Shown: piece after piece, positions 9,901-19,445 of the stretch
Numbering within the stretch: position 1 is the first letter of the stretch
Layout of the letters: the number at the start of each line of letters is the position of its first letter
Assembly: GCF_002563795.1 (NCBI RefSeq)
Contig: NZ_PDJL01000003.1
Coordinates: forward strand, 1,054,001-1,118,000
Direction: 5' to 3'
DNA length: 64,000 nt
DNA from: Vibrio sp. ES.051
GTDB lineage: Bacteria > Pseudomonadota > Gammaproteobacteria > Enterobacterales > Vibrionaceae
The notes under the pieces: generated by a model
Seen by the model: only the letters and a program-made list of their open reading frames with translations
The model's database searches: none
What the model was told of the DNA's origin: nothing
Program-made: the position numbers and the translations under genes

Positions 9901-10903
9901 CGAAGGCTTGATTGTGATGTCTATTGATGATGGTACATCGGCTGGTACTGATCTCGACCCTAATTACGATGCTATCGTGGCCGTGGTGAACTCAACATCA
10001 ACTGTGAAATCTTTTAACGTGGCTGGGGCGTCTGGTTTTGAACTTCATGCGGTTCAACAAAACTCGGCAGACCCTATCGTGAAAGACGCAAATTTCTCAG
10101 GCGAAACGTTCACAGTACCAGCACTGACAACAGCGGTATTCGTGCAGCCACAAGACGTCGCGCAAGGTGCGGGTCTGCCAGTAAATACGGATAACAAAGA
10201 CGTATCGAGCATTCCTCCTTTCGGTGAAACCGTGGTTTACGTACAAGGCACCATGAATGATTGGTCAAACAGCAGCGACTGGGCGATGACCTTTATTGGC
10301 AACGGTATGTACTCTGTAACTGGCGTTCTTGAAGCAGGTGAACACGAGTTCAAGTTTGCGGACTCAGGCTGGGCAAATCCAAACATCGGTTGTGATGCTG
10401 CGGATTTAGCTTCTGGCTCACTAGACTTAGGCTCAGCGGATAACTGTAAGTTGTCTGTTTCTGAAACAGGTAAGTACAACTTCACTCTGAACGCGTTACA
10501 TGTTCAAGATGAAAGCGTAGAAAAACCTGTACTATCTGTGACAAAAGCAGCCGATGCGCCAACGTTCGGTGAAACAGCACTTTACCTACGTGGCACTATC
10601 ACCACATGGGATACTCCGGCGCAAGACTCCGCTGCGAAATTCAGCTATGTAGCAAATGACGTTTACTCGCTAGACATTGATCTAGCGGCGGGCAACGACG
10701 AGATGAAAGTGGCGAGCGCAGACTGGGCAGCAGACACCAACTTCGGCGGCGAAGGCAGTGTTGAGCTTGGTAAAGCGCTGACGATGGAAGTCGGTAGCGA
10801 TAGCGCAAACTTAAAAATTGCGATTGCTGAAGCAGGAAACTACCACTTCCACTTCAACGCAGCAGAGAAAGCAGCGCCGGTGATTACGGTGACCAAGAAC
10901 TAA
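6914..10903 (+). CDS. pulA: Pullulanase lipoprotein, type I, with extra C-terminal starch-binding-like modules
   Basis: A 1329-aa secreted lipoprotein that hydrolyses alpha-1,6 branch points of pullulan, starch and glycogen. A lipobox (ISGCGSDS, Cys near residue 27) ends the signal peptide. Domains in order: CBM41 (about 45-175), pullulanase N2-like region, CBM48-like beta-sandwich (about 310-400), and a GH13 catalytic barrel with the type I pullulanase motif FNWGYDPYHY. The barrel also has DVVYNHT, DGFRFD (nucleophile Asp near 677), GEGWDFGE (Glu near 706) and SKHDNQT (Asp near 844). After the barrel two related modules of about 100 aa begin with FGETVVYVQGT and FGETALYLRGT. They look like carbohydrate-binding domains and extend the protein beyond the usual ~1100 aa. 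The start is a GTG with a weak ribosome-binding site; no better one is in frame. Confidence 0.93.
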   Translation: MNNKTFKLSAIAKTVLPLISVAVISGCGSDSTNEDTTNPSSGLYPAGENEVVIYYKRDVAAASTASDYDGWGLHLWNGEGCTSTDLEAMGIADGGTQWSSPHPFDGINDTYGAYYVLKVNPDASDPHECMNFILHNGDAKAFGSANSKVELTKVGESKGLFGFHGSSELYYAPIEERPVDIDGQKAHWLDATTIAWEAAANADSMKLFYSLSNDIKMDENKQITGGTTVELTKAGGLSDALKSRFRHLADMQAATINVDDKILRKILKSQIVMVAYNTEGNVTAATEVQKPGVLDAVFADKSAGNAMGQELGLIVEGGAATFKLWAPTAQDVDLIIYDENLAEEATVTMTEDPATGVWVSEAQSNVLNKYYRYQVKVYHPTTGVVETRLVTDPYSLSLSKNSRYSQVVDLDDPSLKPQGWDNIVRPTVKKDEDHVLYESHLRDFSFNDSKGTPTLDGKYLALTEPERESVSHLQALKDAGLTTLHILPAFDIATVDEDAEKRVDITDTVGKLCGIKPEASICETEDDGKVIEEVLNSYDPTTDSAQALMNDLRMLDSFNWGYDPYHYTVPEGSYATDPNGAKRILEFREMVQATHKMDLKLVMDVVYNHTNASGVNEKSVLDKIVPGYYHRLNVNTGGVENSTCCDNTATENLMMGKLMVDSLMVWADDYNVDGFRFDLMGHQPKDVMVYALEKVREIDPNTLFYGEGWDFGEVAQNARFDQATQVNMAGTEIGTFSDRLRDAVRGGSPFDGGVDSEGKHPLRFNQGFGNAAYPNEETKTDAESVNGRLHNQDLVRLGMAGNLADYVLLDYKGDTKLGKSVDYNGAPAGYTKVPSENISYVSKHDNQTLWDNNAYKIATGISSAERARMQSVSLSTVMLGQGIPFIHMGSELLRSKSMQRDSYDSGDWFNRVFFDGSDNNWNVGLPREDKDGANWALIKTIVGDTTAKPDMTDIELTKQQFLELLKIRSTSELFRLDTAQEVMNRVDFRNVGQDQTEGLIVMSIDDGTSAGTDLDPNYDAIVAVVNSTSTVKSFNVAGASGFELHAVQQNSADPIVKDANFSGETFTVPALTTAVFVQPQDVAQGAGLPVNTDNKDVSSIPPFGETVVYVQGTMNDWSNSSDWAMTFIGNGMYSVTGVLEAGEHEFKFADSGWANPNIGCDAADLASGSLDLGSADNCKLSVSETGKYNFTLNALHVQDESVEKPVLSVTKAADAPTFGETALYLRGTITTWDTPAQDSAAKFSYVANDVYSLDIDLAAGNDEMKVASADWAADTNFGGEGSVELGKALTMEVGSDSANLKIAIAEAGNYHFHFNAAEKAAPVITVTKN

Positions 10904-10933
10904 GTTCGTCTAAAAAGACGTCCATAATAAAAC

Positions 10934-10960
10934 GGGGAAGCACTGCGCTTTCCCTTTTTA
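10934..10960 (+). terminator. Rho-independent terminator after pullulanase gene
   Basis: GGGGAAGC pairs with GCTTTCCC (one G-U), followed by a T run, 31 bases after the stop. From here to 11247 I see no gene or recognisable element. Confidence 0.8.
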
Positions 10961-11247
10961 TATCTTACGTAGACGGCTTAGTGCCTGCAAAAACTGGTTC
11001 AAACATACTTTTTCGAGCGTTGTAGAAGATTCATAACCTTGGTTTAAAACGGCACTCGTGTTTGACCATTCTTCAATTCCCAACGGATTATCAAGCCATC
11101 ACTGTTCATGCGAGTGTAAGTAACAACTCATGCTCGTTGCTGTTTTCCCGTTACAGGTTGTGAAGGTTGAATCAATAACTGACCACTACGTTGTCTCACC
11201 AATCGCCTTAAGGGTATTAAAGCTCAATGCAAAACAGGAAGCGTGAA

Positions 11248-11297
11248 TAAAAAAACCAAGTGAGCGCTGATGGGGGGACAGCGACAACACTTGGTTT
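11248..11297 (-). terminator. Rho-independent terminator after amylase gene
   Basis: On the minus strand AAACCAAGTG and then GTCGCTG pair with CAGCGC and CACTTGGTTT around a C-rich loop, followed by seven T residues. It lies about 60 bases beyond the amylase stop. Confidence 0.85.
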
Positions 11298-11354
11298 GTA
11301 TATCTTAGAAGTGCCAGTTACTCAACGCAGTAATCAGCTCTTGAGATGAGTAGG

Positions 11355-12962
11355 TCAAGGCGTTATAGCAAAAAATCGACCTTGTAGCGGCGACATGGGG
11401 ATCTGATATTGGCCATTCGTTGGGACTATTTTCTCGTCCGTGAGCAAGTCTACCAACTCACTACCGATACGCTCTTCTGAAAGAGTCACCGTTCTCACAC
11501 CTTTTAAGGTGTTGAGCGCAAACAATACTCGCTCATCATCCGACTTTTTAAGGTCCACATAAGTGCCATTGCTCGATAACAAGTTCGTACGTGAGCCTTG
11601 ATATAGTGCCGGGTGCTTGTCCCGCATCGTCATCAAAGATTTCACGTAGGCTTTGAGATCGGCTTGGTTTGCATCAAGTGTCGCCGTCACGCCTTCAATT
11701 TTAGCACTGCTGCGCGCCACGTGATCATCACAAAAACCTTGAATGGCGCAGGTGCTGTTGTCTACTTTTGCAGCAAAACCATCCACTTGATCCCCGATTT
11801 CATCGCCGTAGTACAGCGTGATTGGCCCGGTATACGCAGCCTGGAAGGCAAACGCAGCTTTATGGCGCAGCCAATATTCGGCATCATTCACATCCGCCAA
11901 GCTTCCGCGCTGCAACAAGTCACCAAAGCGCACTAAATCATGGTTGCCGATCATCAAATTCGGCTGCGCATGCGTTGGATATTGGTTGTGTGTGCTGTAG
12001 CCGTTGTCCAGCCAATCTACACCTCGACCACCCACGCTGCTCTCATTCACGGCTAATGTTTCTACGATGCGATAGCGCATTGGGAAGTCAAATGCAGAGC
12101 ACAATGCCGGATCGCTGTTCGAGCCATACGCCTCATTCGCGATCTCAGACTCTCCTTTCCAAACCTCTGCCACCATGTAACCCAACGGATTCACTTGAGC
12201 GCCTTCACGATTGATGTACGTCACACTTTGCGAGGCTTCATCGACGGCTTTGCGAAGTTGCGTCCAAGCGTCTGTCGGAACTTGATAGGCTTGATCTAAA
12301 CGCCAGCCGTCAATCTTGAGTTCTTTGACCCAATAGGTCGCCACTTCTTTGTAGAAATCGAGACTGGCCGGGTAATCAACGGGGTTGCTCGATCCCGAAG
12401 GCAACAAGCCGGAAGGTGAGGGTTTGATCAAGCCATCTTTGTGATGACCAAATACGCCATCAAAGAAGACGTACAAACCGCGTTTGTGCGCTTCTTCGAC
12501 TAGAGTTTTCGCGGTCGCTAAATCACCAAGTTTTGGGTCGATCTTAAAGTAATCTGTCGCAAAGTAACCGGTGGCATCCAAACGATCCGCCCAGTGATCT
12601 TGTCCATCTATCACTTCTGATTCAAAAACTGGTGTCAGCCAAACCGCGTTCATCCCTAAATCTTGAATATAATCAAGTGAATCAATAATCCCTTGAAGGT
12701 CTCCACTGTGATGACTGGTGCCATAGCCCGTGCCGTGGCCGATAGACGAATCCCCATCGACAAAACTTTCTACCATGATCTGATAAGTGCGAAGTTGGTT
12801 GCTTTGCTCCATGACATTGGCTTGGCAAGCATAACTGGTATCCGGTAGCGGAGTGCTGCTATTACTATCACCACCAGAAGAATTACACGCAGATAAAGCC
12901 CCAATCACACTTAACGCAAGCAGCGATCGATACAGGCGATGGTTACGTCGAACGTTACGCAT
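11355..12962 (-). CDS. GH13 alpha-amylase family lipoprotein
   Basis: A 535-aa alpha-amylase-family glycosidase. The signal peptide ends in a lipobox, GALSAC, so the enzyme should be lipid-anchored in the envelope. The four conserved GH13 regions are present: DGVFGHH (region I), GWRLDQAY with nucleophile Asp223, VAEVWKGE with acid/base Glu266, and MIGNHDLVRF with Asp342. It probably trims maltodextrins released by the nearby pullulanase; exact specificity (alpha-amylase versus cyclodextrinase) cannot be told from the motifs. The ribosome-binding site AGGGAGA precedes the ATG. It lies downstream of the small lipoprotein gene on the same strand, 120 bases away, with an inverted repeat in the gap. 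Confidence 0.9.
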   Translation of the reverse strand: MRNVRRNHRLYRSLLALSVIGALSACNSSGGDSNSSTPLPDTSYACQANVMEQSNQLRTYQIMVESFVDGDSSIGHGTGYGTSHHSGDLQGIIDSLDYIQDLGMNAVWLTPVFESEVIDGQDHWADRLDATGYFATDYFKIDPKLGDLATAKTLVEEAHKRGLYVFFDGVFGHHKDGLIKPSPSGLLPSGSSNPVDYPASLDFYKEVATYWVKELKIDGWRLDQAYQVPTDAWTQLRKAVDEASQSVTYINREGAQVNPLGYMVAEVWKGESEIANEAYGSNSDPALCSAFDFPMRYRIVETLAVNESSVGGRGVDWLDNGYSTHNQYPTHAQPNLMIGNHDLVRFGDLLQRGSLADVNDAEYWLRHKAAFAFQAAYTGPITLYYGDEIGDQVDGFAAKVDNSTCAIQGFCDDHVARSSAKIEGVTATLDANQADLKAYVKSLMTMRDKHPALYQGSRTNLLSSNGTYVDLKKSDDERVLFALNTLKGVRTVTLSEERIGSELVDLLTDEKIVPTNGQYQIPMSPLQGRFFAITP

Positions 12963-13015
12963 TTTATTCTCCCTAACTTACCCAAATTACGTACAAACAT
13001 TTGAGTAATAAAATT

Positions 13016-13044
13016 AACCCCAACATGTATCCCATGTAGGGGTT
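13016..13044. repeat. Inverted repeat between the lipoprotein and amylase genes
   Basis: AACCCCAACATG and CATGTAGGGGTT form 12-bp arms with one mismatch around a 5-base centre. No T run follows on the minus strand, so it resembles an operator or an mRNA stem-loop more than a terminator. The half-motif ATGTAGGGGT recurs near 13832 upstream of the lipoprotein gene. Confidence 0.5.
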
Positions 13045-13082
13045 AATAAATAAAAACAGATTTTAAATAACCGAATAGAATA

Positions 13083-13589
13083 TTATTGGCACTTACTTAC
13101 CATGACGTGAAGCGGTTTACCTTTTCCTTCAAATTGAAGGCTCCAGACATATTTCCCTTCTTCTTTAATATCAACCGAAGTATCAATACCGTAACCACCA
13201 AATGTTAGTGGCGTTAATTCACCAACATTCATTCGATTACCTTTTGCGGTAAATTGTGGGAACCACAATTCAGTCGCATATTGCATTTTATAAGAACCGG
13301 ATTTTTCCTGCGTCACGACTTGATAAAAATTATTGCCTTTATACGTATATTGACGTTGTGGCACATGTTTCCAATCAGAATCAGCAAATGTGCCCACAAC
13401 AAACAGAGGCTTAGAAATTGGTCCTTTCGCCGTACTATCTGGGTTGTCACACGCTTTCATGAAAGCAACCACTTCGTCTTGAGACATATTCACAACGGGC
13501 TCGGCGGCGGCTTCTGGTTCTGCCGTCGATTGACAACCCACTAAGGCAACAAGTAGGGCAGCAGCAAGAGAGGTTTTCATCATGTTCAT
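13083..13589 (-). CDS. Small lipoprotein with a starch-binding-like beta-sandwich
   Basis: A 168-aa lipoprotein (lipobox LVGC, signal peptide residues 1-19). The mature part from about residue 60 (PLFVVGTFADSDWKHVPQRQ) to the end has the rhythm of the carbohydrate-binding modules at the C-terminus of the neighbouring pullulanase: a VxGTxxxW strand, an aromatic-rich core and a final Cys. This suggests a surface starch- or maltodextrin-binding protein, but I do not recognise a named family. The frame is open to 13634; AAAGGA upstream of ATG 13589 supports the internal start. It sits between malM and the amylase gene on the same strand and is separated from malM by a terminator, so it probably has its own promoter in 13590-13870. 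Confidence 0.75.
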   Translation of the reverse strand: MNMMKTSLAAALLVALVGCQSTAEPEAAAEPVVNMSQDEVVAFMKACDNPDSTAKGPISKPLFVVGTFADSDWKHVPQRQYTYKGNNFYQVVTQEKSGSYKMQYATELWFPQFTAKGNRMNVGELTPLTFGGYGIDTSVDIKEEGKYVWSLQFEGKGKPLHVMVSKCQ

Positions 13590-13870
13590 TTCACGTAATT
13601 CCTTTTTAGTATATCCAAAGCAAAATAAACTCAACGATTGATAAAAATATCAATCGTGAACAACATGGAAACATCGAACACTAAATAAATATCTTCGACT
13701 TGCGAATTTAAATCACTTCGAGAGTTTTATTTATTTCCTAAGCATAAAAACATAAGTTAGGAAAAGTCATTAATTATTGATCTAATAAATATAAAAAACA
13801 AAGCAATAAAAATAGTTATGTGAATAAGGTAACTCTATGTAGGGGTATTTTTATTGGTTTATTTTTTATG
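13590..13870. other. AT-rich intergenic region upstream of the small lipoprotein
   Basis: No open reading frame of note and no MalT-box match. It contains a second ATGTAGGGGT element near 13832 like that in the inverted repeat at 13016-13044, and must hold the promoter of the lipoprotein gene. Confidence 0.3.
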
Positions 13871-13898
13871 AAAAAGGCCAACATTTTGCTGACCTTTT
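13871..13898 (-). terminator. Rho-independent terminator after malM
   Basis: On the minus strand AAGGTCAGC pairs with GTTGGCCTT around AAAAT and ends in T residues, starting about ten bases after the malM stop. Confidence 0.8.
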
Positions 13899-13906
13899 AT
13901 ATTCAA

Positions 13907-14716
13907 TTATTTTTTATTTACGGCTTTCACAAACACTTGTTGTGCGTCTTCAATACCTAGCTCTTTTGCTTCATCGAGCAAGGTGAGTGCTTTCGGTATA
14001 TTATTTTCAGCAACGGCCGCTTTAATTGAGCTGTGGTAGTAGCTAGTGAGCTCCGTACCTTGAGGTATGTTGTCGTTTTTCGCAACAATCTTGGTATTCA
14101 CGATATCATTTGCGGATACCGACAAACGGAACTGACCCAATGGGCTGTGTTTCGCTAGTGGGTCTGCAATATCTGGCGGCTGGGTGTGGCGCGCCATGGC
14201 GAAGGCTTTTGCAGGATGCAAAACTTGCGTACTGCCTTTTAGATCAGAGGAAGTCGTGTAAATCAATACGTGCAGGTCATTACCTGTCATGTCTGGAATA
14301 ACATTCAAATCAAGTACGAATTTATCGTTGTCCAACAGTTTAGCTGGCTCGTACTTAAACTTTGAAAAATCTGCTTGGTAAATAGTTTCTCCCGCCGAGT
14401 TCATCACTGCAACATTGGGAGCATAAAATTGAAGTTCTTTACTTACGAATGTCTCTAATTTGATATCGAGACTGCCACGATTGCCCGGAAGAGAAAACGC
14501 TGCAATAGCGCCAGCACTGTTGCCATCCAACAGCATTTGGCTTTTGTCAGTCAAAGCGAATTCAGTAACCACAGGTACATCAATTGGTACCCATTGAATA
14601 TCACCCGATTGCGTGATCACTTGTTGCTGACCTTCTGGGCTCATCTCTACTTGTTCTACGGACGCACAACCAGTCGCCAACATGCCCAACAGTACGGGAG
14701 CAAGCCATTTTTTCAT
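13907..14716 (-). CDS. malM: Maltose operon periplasmic protein MalM
   Basis: A 269-aa MalM-family protein. In enterobacteria malM is the last gene of malK-lamB-malM and encodes a periplasmic protein of unclear biochemical role in maltodextrin use. Here the signal peptide ends in a lipobox (ATGCAS), so it is probably lipid-anchored. Typical MalM segments are visible: WVPIDVPV, a central strand-rich region, and ARHTQPPDIADPLAKHSPLG. It is the second gene after lamB with a stem-loop in the 101-base gap, as expected for differential expression of the porin. There is no malK or malEFG in this operon. Confidence 0.9.
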   Translation of the reverse strand: MKKWLAPVLLGMLATGCASVEQVEMSPEGQQQVITQSGDIQWVPIDVPVVTEFALTDKSQMLLDGNSAGAIAAFSLPGNRGSLDIKLETFVSKELQFYAPNVAVMNSAGETIYQADFSKFKYEPAKLLDNDKFVLDLNVIPDMTGNDLHVLIYTTSSDLKGSTQVLHPAKAFAMARHTQPPDIADPLAKHSPLGQFRLSVSANDIVNTKIVAKNDNIPQGTELTSYYHSSIKAAVAENNIPKALTLLDEAKELGIEDAQQVFVKAVNKK

Positions 14717-14753
14717 TACTGTCTACCTCGACTCTTTATTGTTTTTTAAATAA

Positions 14754-14781
14754 ATACAGCCAGATAAGTTTCTGGCTGTAT
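14754..14781 (-). terminator. Intercistronic stem-loop between lamB and malM
   Basis: A perfect 10-bp stem (ATACAGCCAG with CTGGCTGTAT) followed on the minus strand by a T-rich but interrupted tract. It probably acts as a partial terminator or protects the lamB mRNA 3' end. Confidence 0.65.
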
Positions 14782-14817
14782 CATTCTAGGACAATTTAGG
14801 ACTTAGTGGCTAGATGA

Positions 14818-16104
<1,287 letters not shown>

Positions 16105-16232
16105 TTATAATTCTGTCTTCCCTGCTCGCTCTCAAGGTGAATATAGGCAGTAAAAACACACCTAAAGAAGAGAGGTAAGATGGGAACGAGTCCCCGTTTG
16201 TTTCAACAGTTTTGAGATTACCCGAGACGCAC

Positions 16233-16338
16233 AAGGATGACGTCCTCCGCCCCAAACTAATTTAGGGGGGATGAGAAAGGAGTAGAAAGTTTACCGAATG
16301 GTGTTTTTTCGAGTCAGATCACCAATCTGGGGAGGAAT
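16233..16338. promoter_or_regulatory. Cluster of MalT-box-like sites between lamB and glgX
   Basis: Four matches to GGGGA(T/G)GAGG or its core GGA(T/G)GA: AAGGATGACG (16233-16242, plus), GCGGAGGACG (16241-16250, minus), GGGGATGAGA (16267-16276, plus, 9 of 10) and GGGGAGGAAT (16329-16338, plus, 8 of 10). They sit in the divergent gap 16081-16527, whose remaining sequence shows nothing else I can name. MalT control of maltoporin genes is established in enterobacteria and Vibrio. Confidence 0.65.
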
Positions 16339-16527
16339 TAGTAAGTTATTCGGTTTTAGACCGCTACAAAGTGATAGCCATTTCATATTTTTGACGCTAA
16401 ACCGTCATATAAAGTAATTAAATTACATGACTATTTTTATATTTAAGGTGGTTGACCTTAGTAAGACAAAGTCTTTAACTTATAGTTTCCTAAGGTAGTA
16501 ATAAATTATTAAATAAAAGTATCTCTA

Positions 16528-18495
16528 ATGACACGATTTCTCTCTCACCCCTACCCTTTGGGTGCAAGCGTCAATAAAGAAGGCTGTAACTTCTCTATTC
16601 ACGCACCGGGTAACAAAGATATAAAACTCGCCTTGTTTGCCGACGATGGCAGTTACACGCTTCATGATTTGCCTAGCGAATACGCAGGCATACGTCATAC
16701 TTTTATTCCGAATATCCAATCTGGACAGAAATACGCGTACCTTGTTTCTCATCAAGGGGAGCCATTATTGATTTCCGATCCTTATGCAAAGTCGATCGAT
16801 AAAGCTCTCCATTATCATCCTCCTTATTCTCCAGCGAAAAGCTTTGATATGCCGAAATGCATTGTCATCGAGGATAATTTTGACTGGCAAGATACGGTTC
16901 ATCCCCGTATCCCAAGAGAAGAAATGGTGTTATTTGAGACTCATGTAAAAGGTCTCACGCAGTTACACCCGGAAGTCGAAGACAAACTAAAAGGTCGTTA
17001 TTTAGGCTTGGTGTCACCTCAAATGCTGGCCTTTTATAAGCAGCAAAATATCAACACGTTGCAATTGCTACCTGTCGCAGCCTGTATGTATGAACCTCAC
17101 TTATTAGAAATGAAGAAGGTTAATTACTGGGGATACAACCCTTACCTTTTCATGGTGCCAGATCCGCGTTACGCAGAAAAAGACGCCGTTACAGAGCTGA
17201 AAGCGACGATTCGAGAACTGCACAAACACGGTATCGAGGTGATTCTCGATGTTGTGTATAACCACACCGCGGAAGGGGGGGAGGGACCAACAATTTTCAA
17301 CCTCAAGGCGCTTGATGGTCGTTTTTATCTTAAACATGGTAATCACTTTGCCAATTACACTGGCTGCGGAAACACGGTGGATCTGACCTACCAACCCGCC
17401 TTAAACCTCGTAATGGACACGTTGCGTTATTGGGTCAGCGAATTCAAAATCGATGGTTTCCGTTTCGATTTAGCCGCCACTTTGGGCCGTCAGGGAGATG
17501 ACTACAATTCTGAGGCGGCATTCTTCAAAGCCGTTGCTCAAGACCCTGTGCTGAGAGAAACCAAGCTGATTGCCGAACCGTGGGATATTGGGCCAAACGG
17601 CTATCAAGTCGGAAACTTTCCATTTGGTTGGAATGAATGTAACGACAAACTGCGTGATATTTCTCGCAGTTTCTGGCGTGGTGACCAAGGTTACTTAAAA
17701 GAATTTGCTACTCGTTTAATGGGCTCTCGCGACATTTATAGCGCTGCTAATTGGCCATATAAATTGACAGTGAATTACATTACGTATCATGACGGTTTCA
17801 CGTTGCAAGATTTGGTGTCTTACAAACACAAACACAACGAAGCCAATGGCGAAGAAAACCGTGATGGGCATGGCGATAACCGTTCAGAGAACTACGGCGT
17901 AGAAGGCGAGACAGAAAACCTAATGATCATCGCCACGCGCGAAAAACAAAAACGTAACCTCATCGCCAGTTTGCTGTTTGCTTTTGGTATTCCTCATATT
18001 CTCACGGCGGATGTACTGTCTCACACCCAAGGTGGCAATAATAATGCCTACTGTCAGGATAACGAGACCAGTTGGCTAAACTGGGGGGAAACGGAGCGTA
18101 AAAAGCACTTTAAAACGTGGATGTCGCAAATGGTCACCAACCGAAATCAATACATGGTGCCATTTATTCGTGCTTTCAGCGGCGAGAACCGAAACAACAA
18201 CCGTATTTTCTGGCGTCGTTCCGACGGGAGCCTCATGGAGCATGATGACTGGAACCGTTTAAGCTCTGTGGCGCTTCATCTTGGGATTGGCAAAAACGGG
18301 CAAGAATTGGTGTACCTCATCAACCAAACTAACGCGACCGCGCGCTTTAAATTACCAAGTGAGCACCATCAGGAGTGGGTAACGATCTGTGATACTAACG
18401 TGCGCAACTTAAACCCAGGTCATGCAGAGGGCGAAGTATTGCTCTCACCAACTTCGATGATGATTTTGCATTACCAGCCAAATCCCAACGAATGA
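16528..18495 (+). CDS. glgX: Glycogen/maltodextrin debranching enzyme GlgX type
   Basis: A 655-aa cytoplasmic GH13 subfamily 11 isoamylase-type enzyme that hydrolyses alpha-1,6 links in limit dextrins. An N-terminal CBM48 (FLSHPYPLGASVNKEGCNFSIHA) precedes the catalytic barrel. Conserved regions: DVVYNHTAEG, GFRFDLAATLG (nucleophile Asp314), LIAEPWDIG (acid/base Glu350) and YHDGFTLQD (Asp422). The glgX signatures NWNDGRGENRDG-like (here ANGEENRDGHGDN) and GGNNNAYCQDNE are present. Length equals E. coli GlgX (657 aa). No signal peptide. The ribosome-binding site is weak. Located with lamB-malM and MalT boxes rather than with glgBCA, so a role in dietary maltodextrin use is likely. Confidence 0.92.
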   Translation: MTRFLSHPYPLGASVNKEGCNFSIHAPGNKDIKLALFADDGSYTLHDLPSEYAGIRHTFIPNIQSGQKYAYLVSHQGEPLLISDPYAKSIDKALHYHPPYSPAKSFDMPKCIVIEDNFDWQDTVHPRIPREEMVLFETHVKGLTQLHPEVEDKLKGRYLGLVSPQMLAFYKQQNINTLQLLPVAACMYEPHLLEMKKVNYWGYNPYLFMVPDPRYAEKDAVTELKATIRELHKHGIEVILDVVYNHTAEGGEGPTIFNLKALDGRFYLKHGNHFANYTGCGNTVDLTYQPALNLVMDTLRYWVSEFKIDGFRFDLAATLGRQGDDYNSEAAFFKAVAQDPVLRETKLIAEPWDIGPNGYQVGNFPFGWNECNDKLRDISRSFWRGDQGYLKEFATRLMGSRDIYSAANWPYKLTVNYITYHDGFTLQDLVSYKHKHNEANGEENRDGHGDNRSENYGVEGETENLMIIATREKQKRNLIASLLFAFGIPHILTADVLSHTQGGNNNAYCQDNETSWLNWGETERKKHFKTWMSQMVTNRNQYMVPFIRAFSGENRNNNRIFWRRSDGSLMEHDDWNRLSSVALHLGIGKNGQELVYLINQTNATARFKLPSEHHQEWVTICDTNVRNLNPGHAEGEVLLSPTSMMILHYQPNPNE

Positions 18496-18513
18496 TGATT
18501 CTTTAAGGCCAAG

Positions 18514-18545
18514 AACCCGATGTAGATCCACTGCATCGGGTTTAA
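18514..18545 (+). terminator. Probable terminator after glgX
   Basis: AACCCGATG pairs with CATCGGGTT around an 11-base loop, with only a short T run. The following gap up to 18800 contains no supported gene; it must carry the promoter for the next operon. Confidence 0.6.
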
Positions 18546-18800
18546 CGCCTTGTCTACGTTACATCTCTTATCTGATGCTCGCTCTTAGGGCTCAAAAGCA
18601 TCGAGCAACGAATAGTATGAAGATCCTACCACTCGCTTTATGTAGCAAGCCAGCAACTTTCTGACTGACTTTTTATTCCTCTCAATGTGAAGATAAGGCA
18701 TGCATTGTTCTTTTTGGCGCATTTGGTGTTGTAAGCATGAATGAACCTCTGTATATTTATGAGCCATTACAGTATATGAACCAAACCAAAGAGAAGCACG

Positions 18801-19445
18801 ATGACCACCTATCTCTACACGCGTTATTCCCCGCATAATCGAGCTTATCAAGAACACCTTGCTGCTTTGCAAGCTTTCGTGCCTGACGCACAGCATTTCG
18901 AGGATCAAGTGCGTGGCTGTATCCCCCCCTCTGAGCGAGAGGCCTTTCAACGGTTGATGAATACCGTTGAAACTGGCGATACCATCGTGATGTGGTGGTT
19001 AACCGTGTTTAGTCGTGACTTTAGCCAAGCACGTAAGACGATTAAAAGCCTATTGGATAAGGGCGTAACACTCACAACCGTGTGCGAACCACTGACGTTT
19101 GAACCTAATTCGATTCAAACCCAGACCCTACTTACTTTGCTATCTGGATACGGACAAATACAAACTCAACACCGTTTGTTTGCGGCCGAACAAGGGCGCA
19201 AAGCACTAAAGCAACAACCAGAAGTGTGGAAGAAAAAGTTTCGTGGCCGCCCAGCAAACAAGACCAAACATCAACATATTGCAACAATGCTACTGGAGGG
19301 CTACACGTTGCAAAGTGTCGCACAACAATGTGACGTTAGCCTCTCTACCGTGAAGCGAGTTAAAGCAAAGTTGCATGACGTAGATGATGAAGGCTGCCTC
19401 AGAACACGCAGACAAAAGGGACATGCCGATGGTGACCCATCATGA
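18801..19445 (+). CDS. Serine-recombinase-like protein with degenerate active site and C-terminal HTH
   Basis: A 214-aa protein with a resolvase-type N-terminal domain (1-140) and a C-terminal helix-turn-helix of the resolvase HTH_7 kind (GYTLQSVAQQCDVSLSTVKR, about 173-192, preceded by GRPANKTK). Aligning to gamma-delta resolvase, Arg8 and the catalytic Ser10 (YTRYS) are kept, but the Asp67-Arg68 pair in the KLDRLGRD motif is replaced by Thr68-Val69 (WLTVFSRD); only the second arginine (Arg72) remains. That argues against normal recombination. No inverted repeats, attachment sites or other mobile genes are nearby. Its stop overlaps the start of the downstream EmrD-like efflux gene (ATGA), suggesting it may now act as a DNA-binding regulator of that gene. 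Confidence 0.8.
   Translation: MTTYLYTRYSPHNRAYQEHLAALQAFVPDAQHFEDQVRGCIPPSEREAFQRLMNTVETGDTIVMWWLTVFSRDFSQARKTIKSLLDKGVTLTTVCEPLTFEPNSIQTQTLLTLLSGYGQIQTQHRLFAAEQGRKALKQQPEVWKKKFRGRPANKTKHQHIATMLLEGYTLQSVAQQCDVSLSTVKRVKAKLHDVDDEGCLRTRRQKGHADGDPS

Noticed and set aside
18585..18950. 121-codon minus-strand frame over the start of the recombinase-like gene
   Set aside because: Overlaps the better supported plus-strand gene and lacks any recognisable domain.
18801..19445. Possible mobile element or integron suggested by the recombinase-like gene
   Set aside because: No terminal repeats, target duplication, attachment site or partner transposition gene, and the active site is degenerate.
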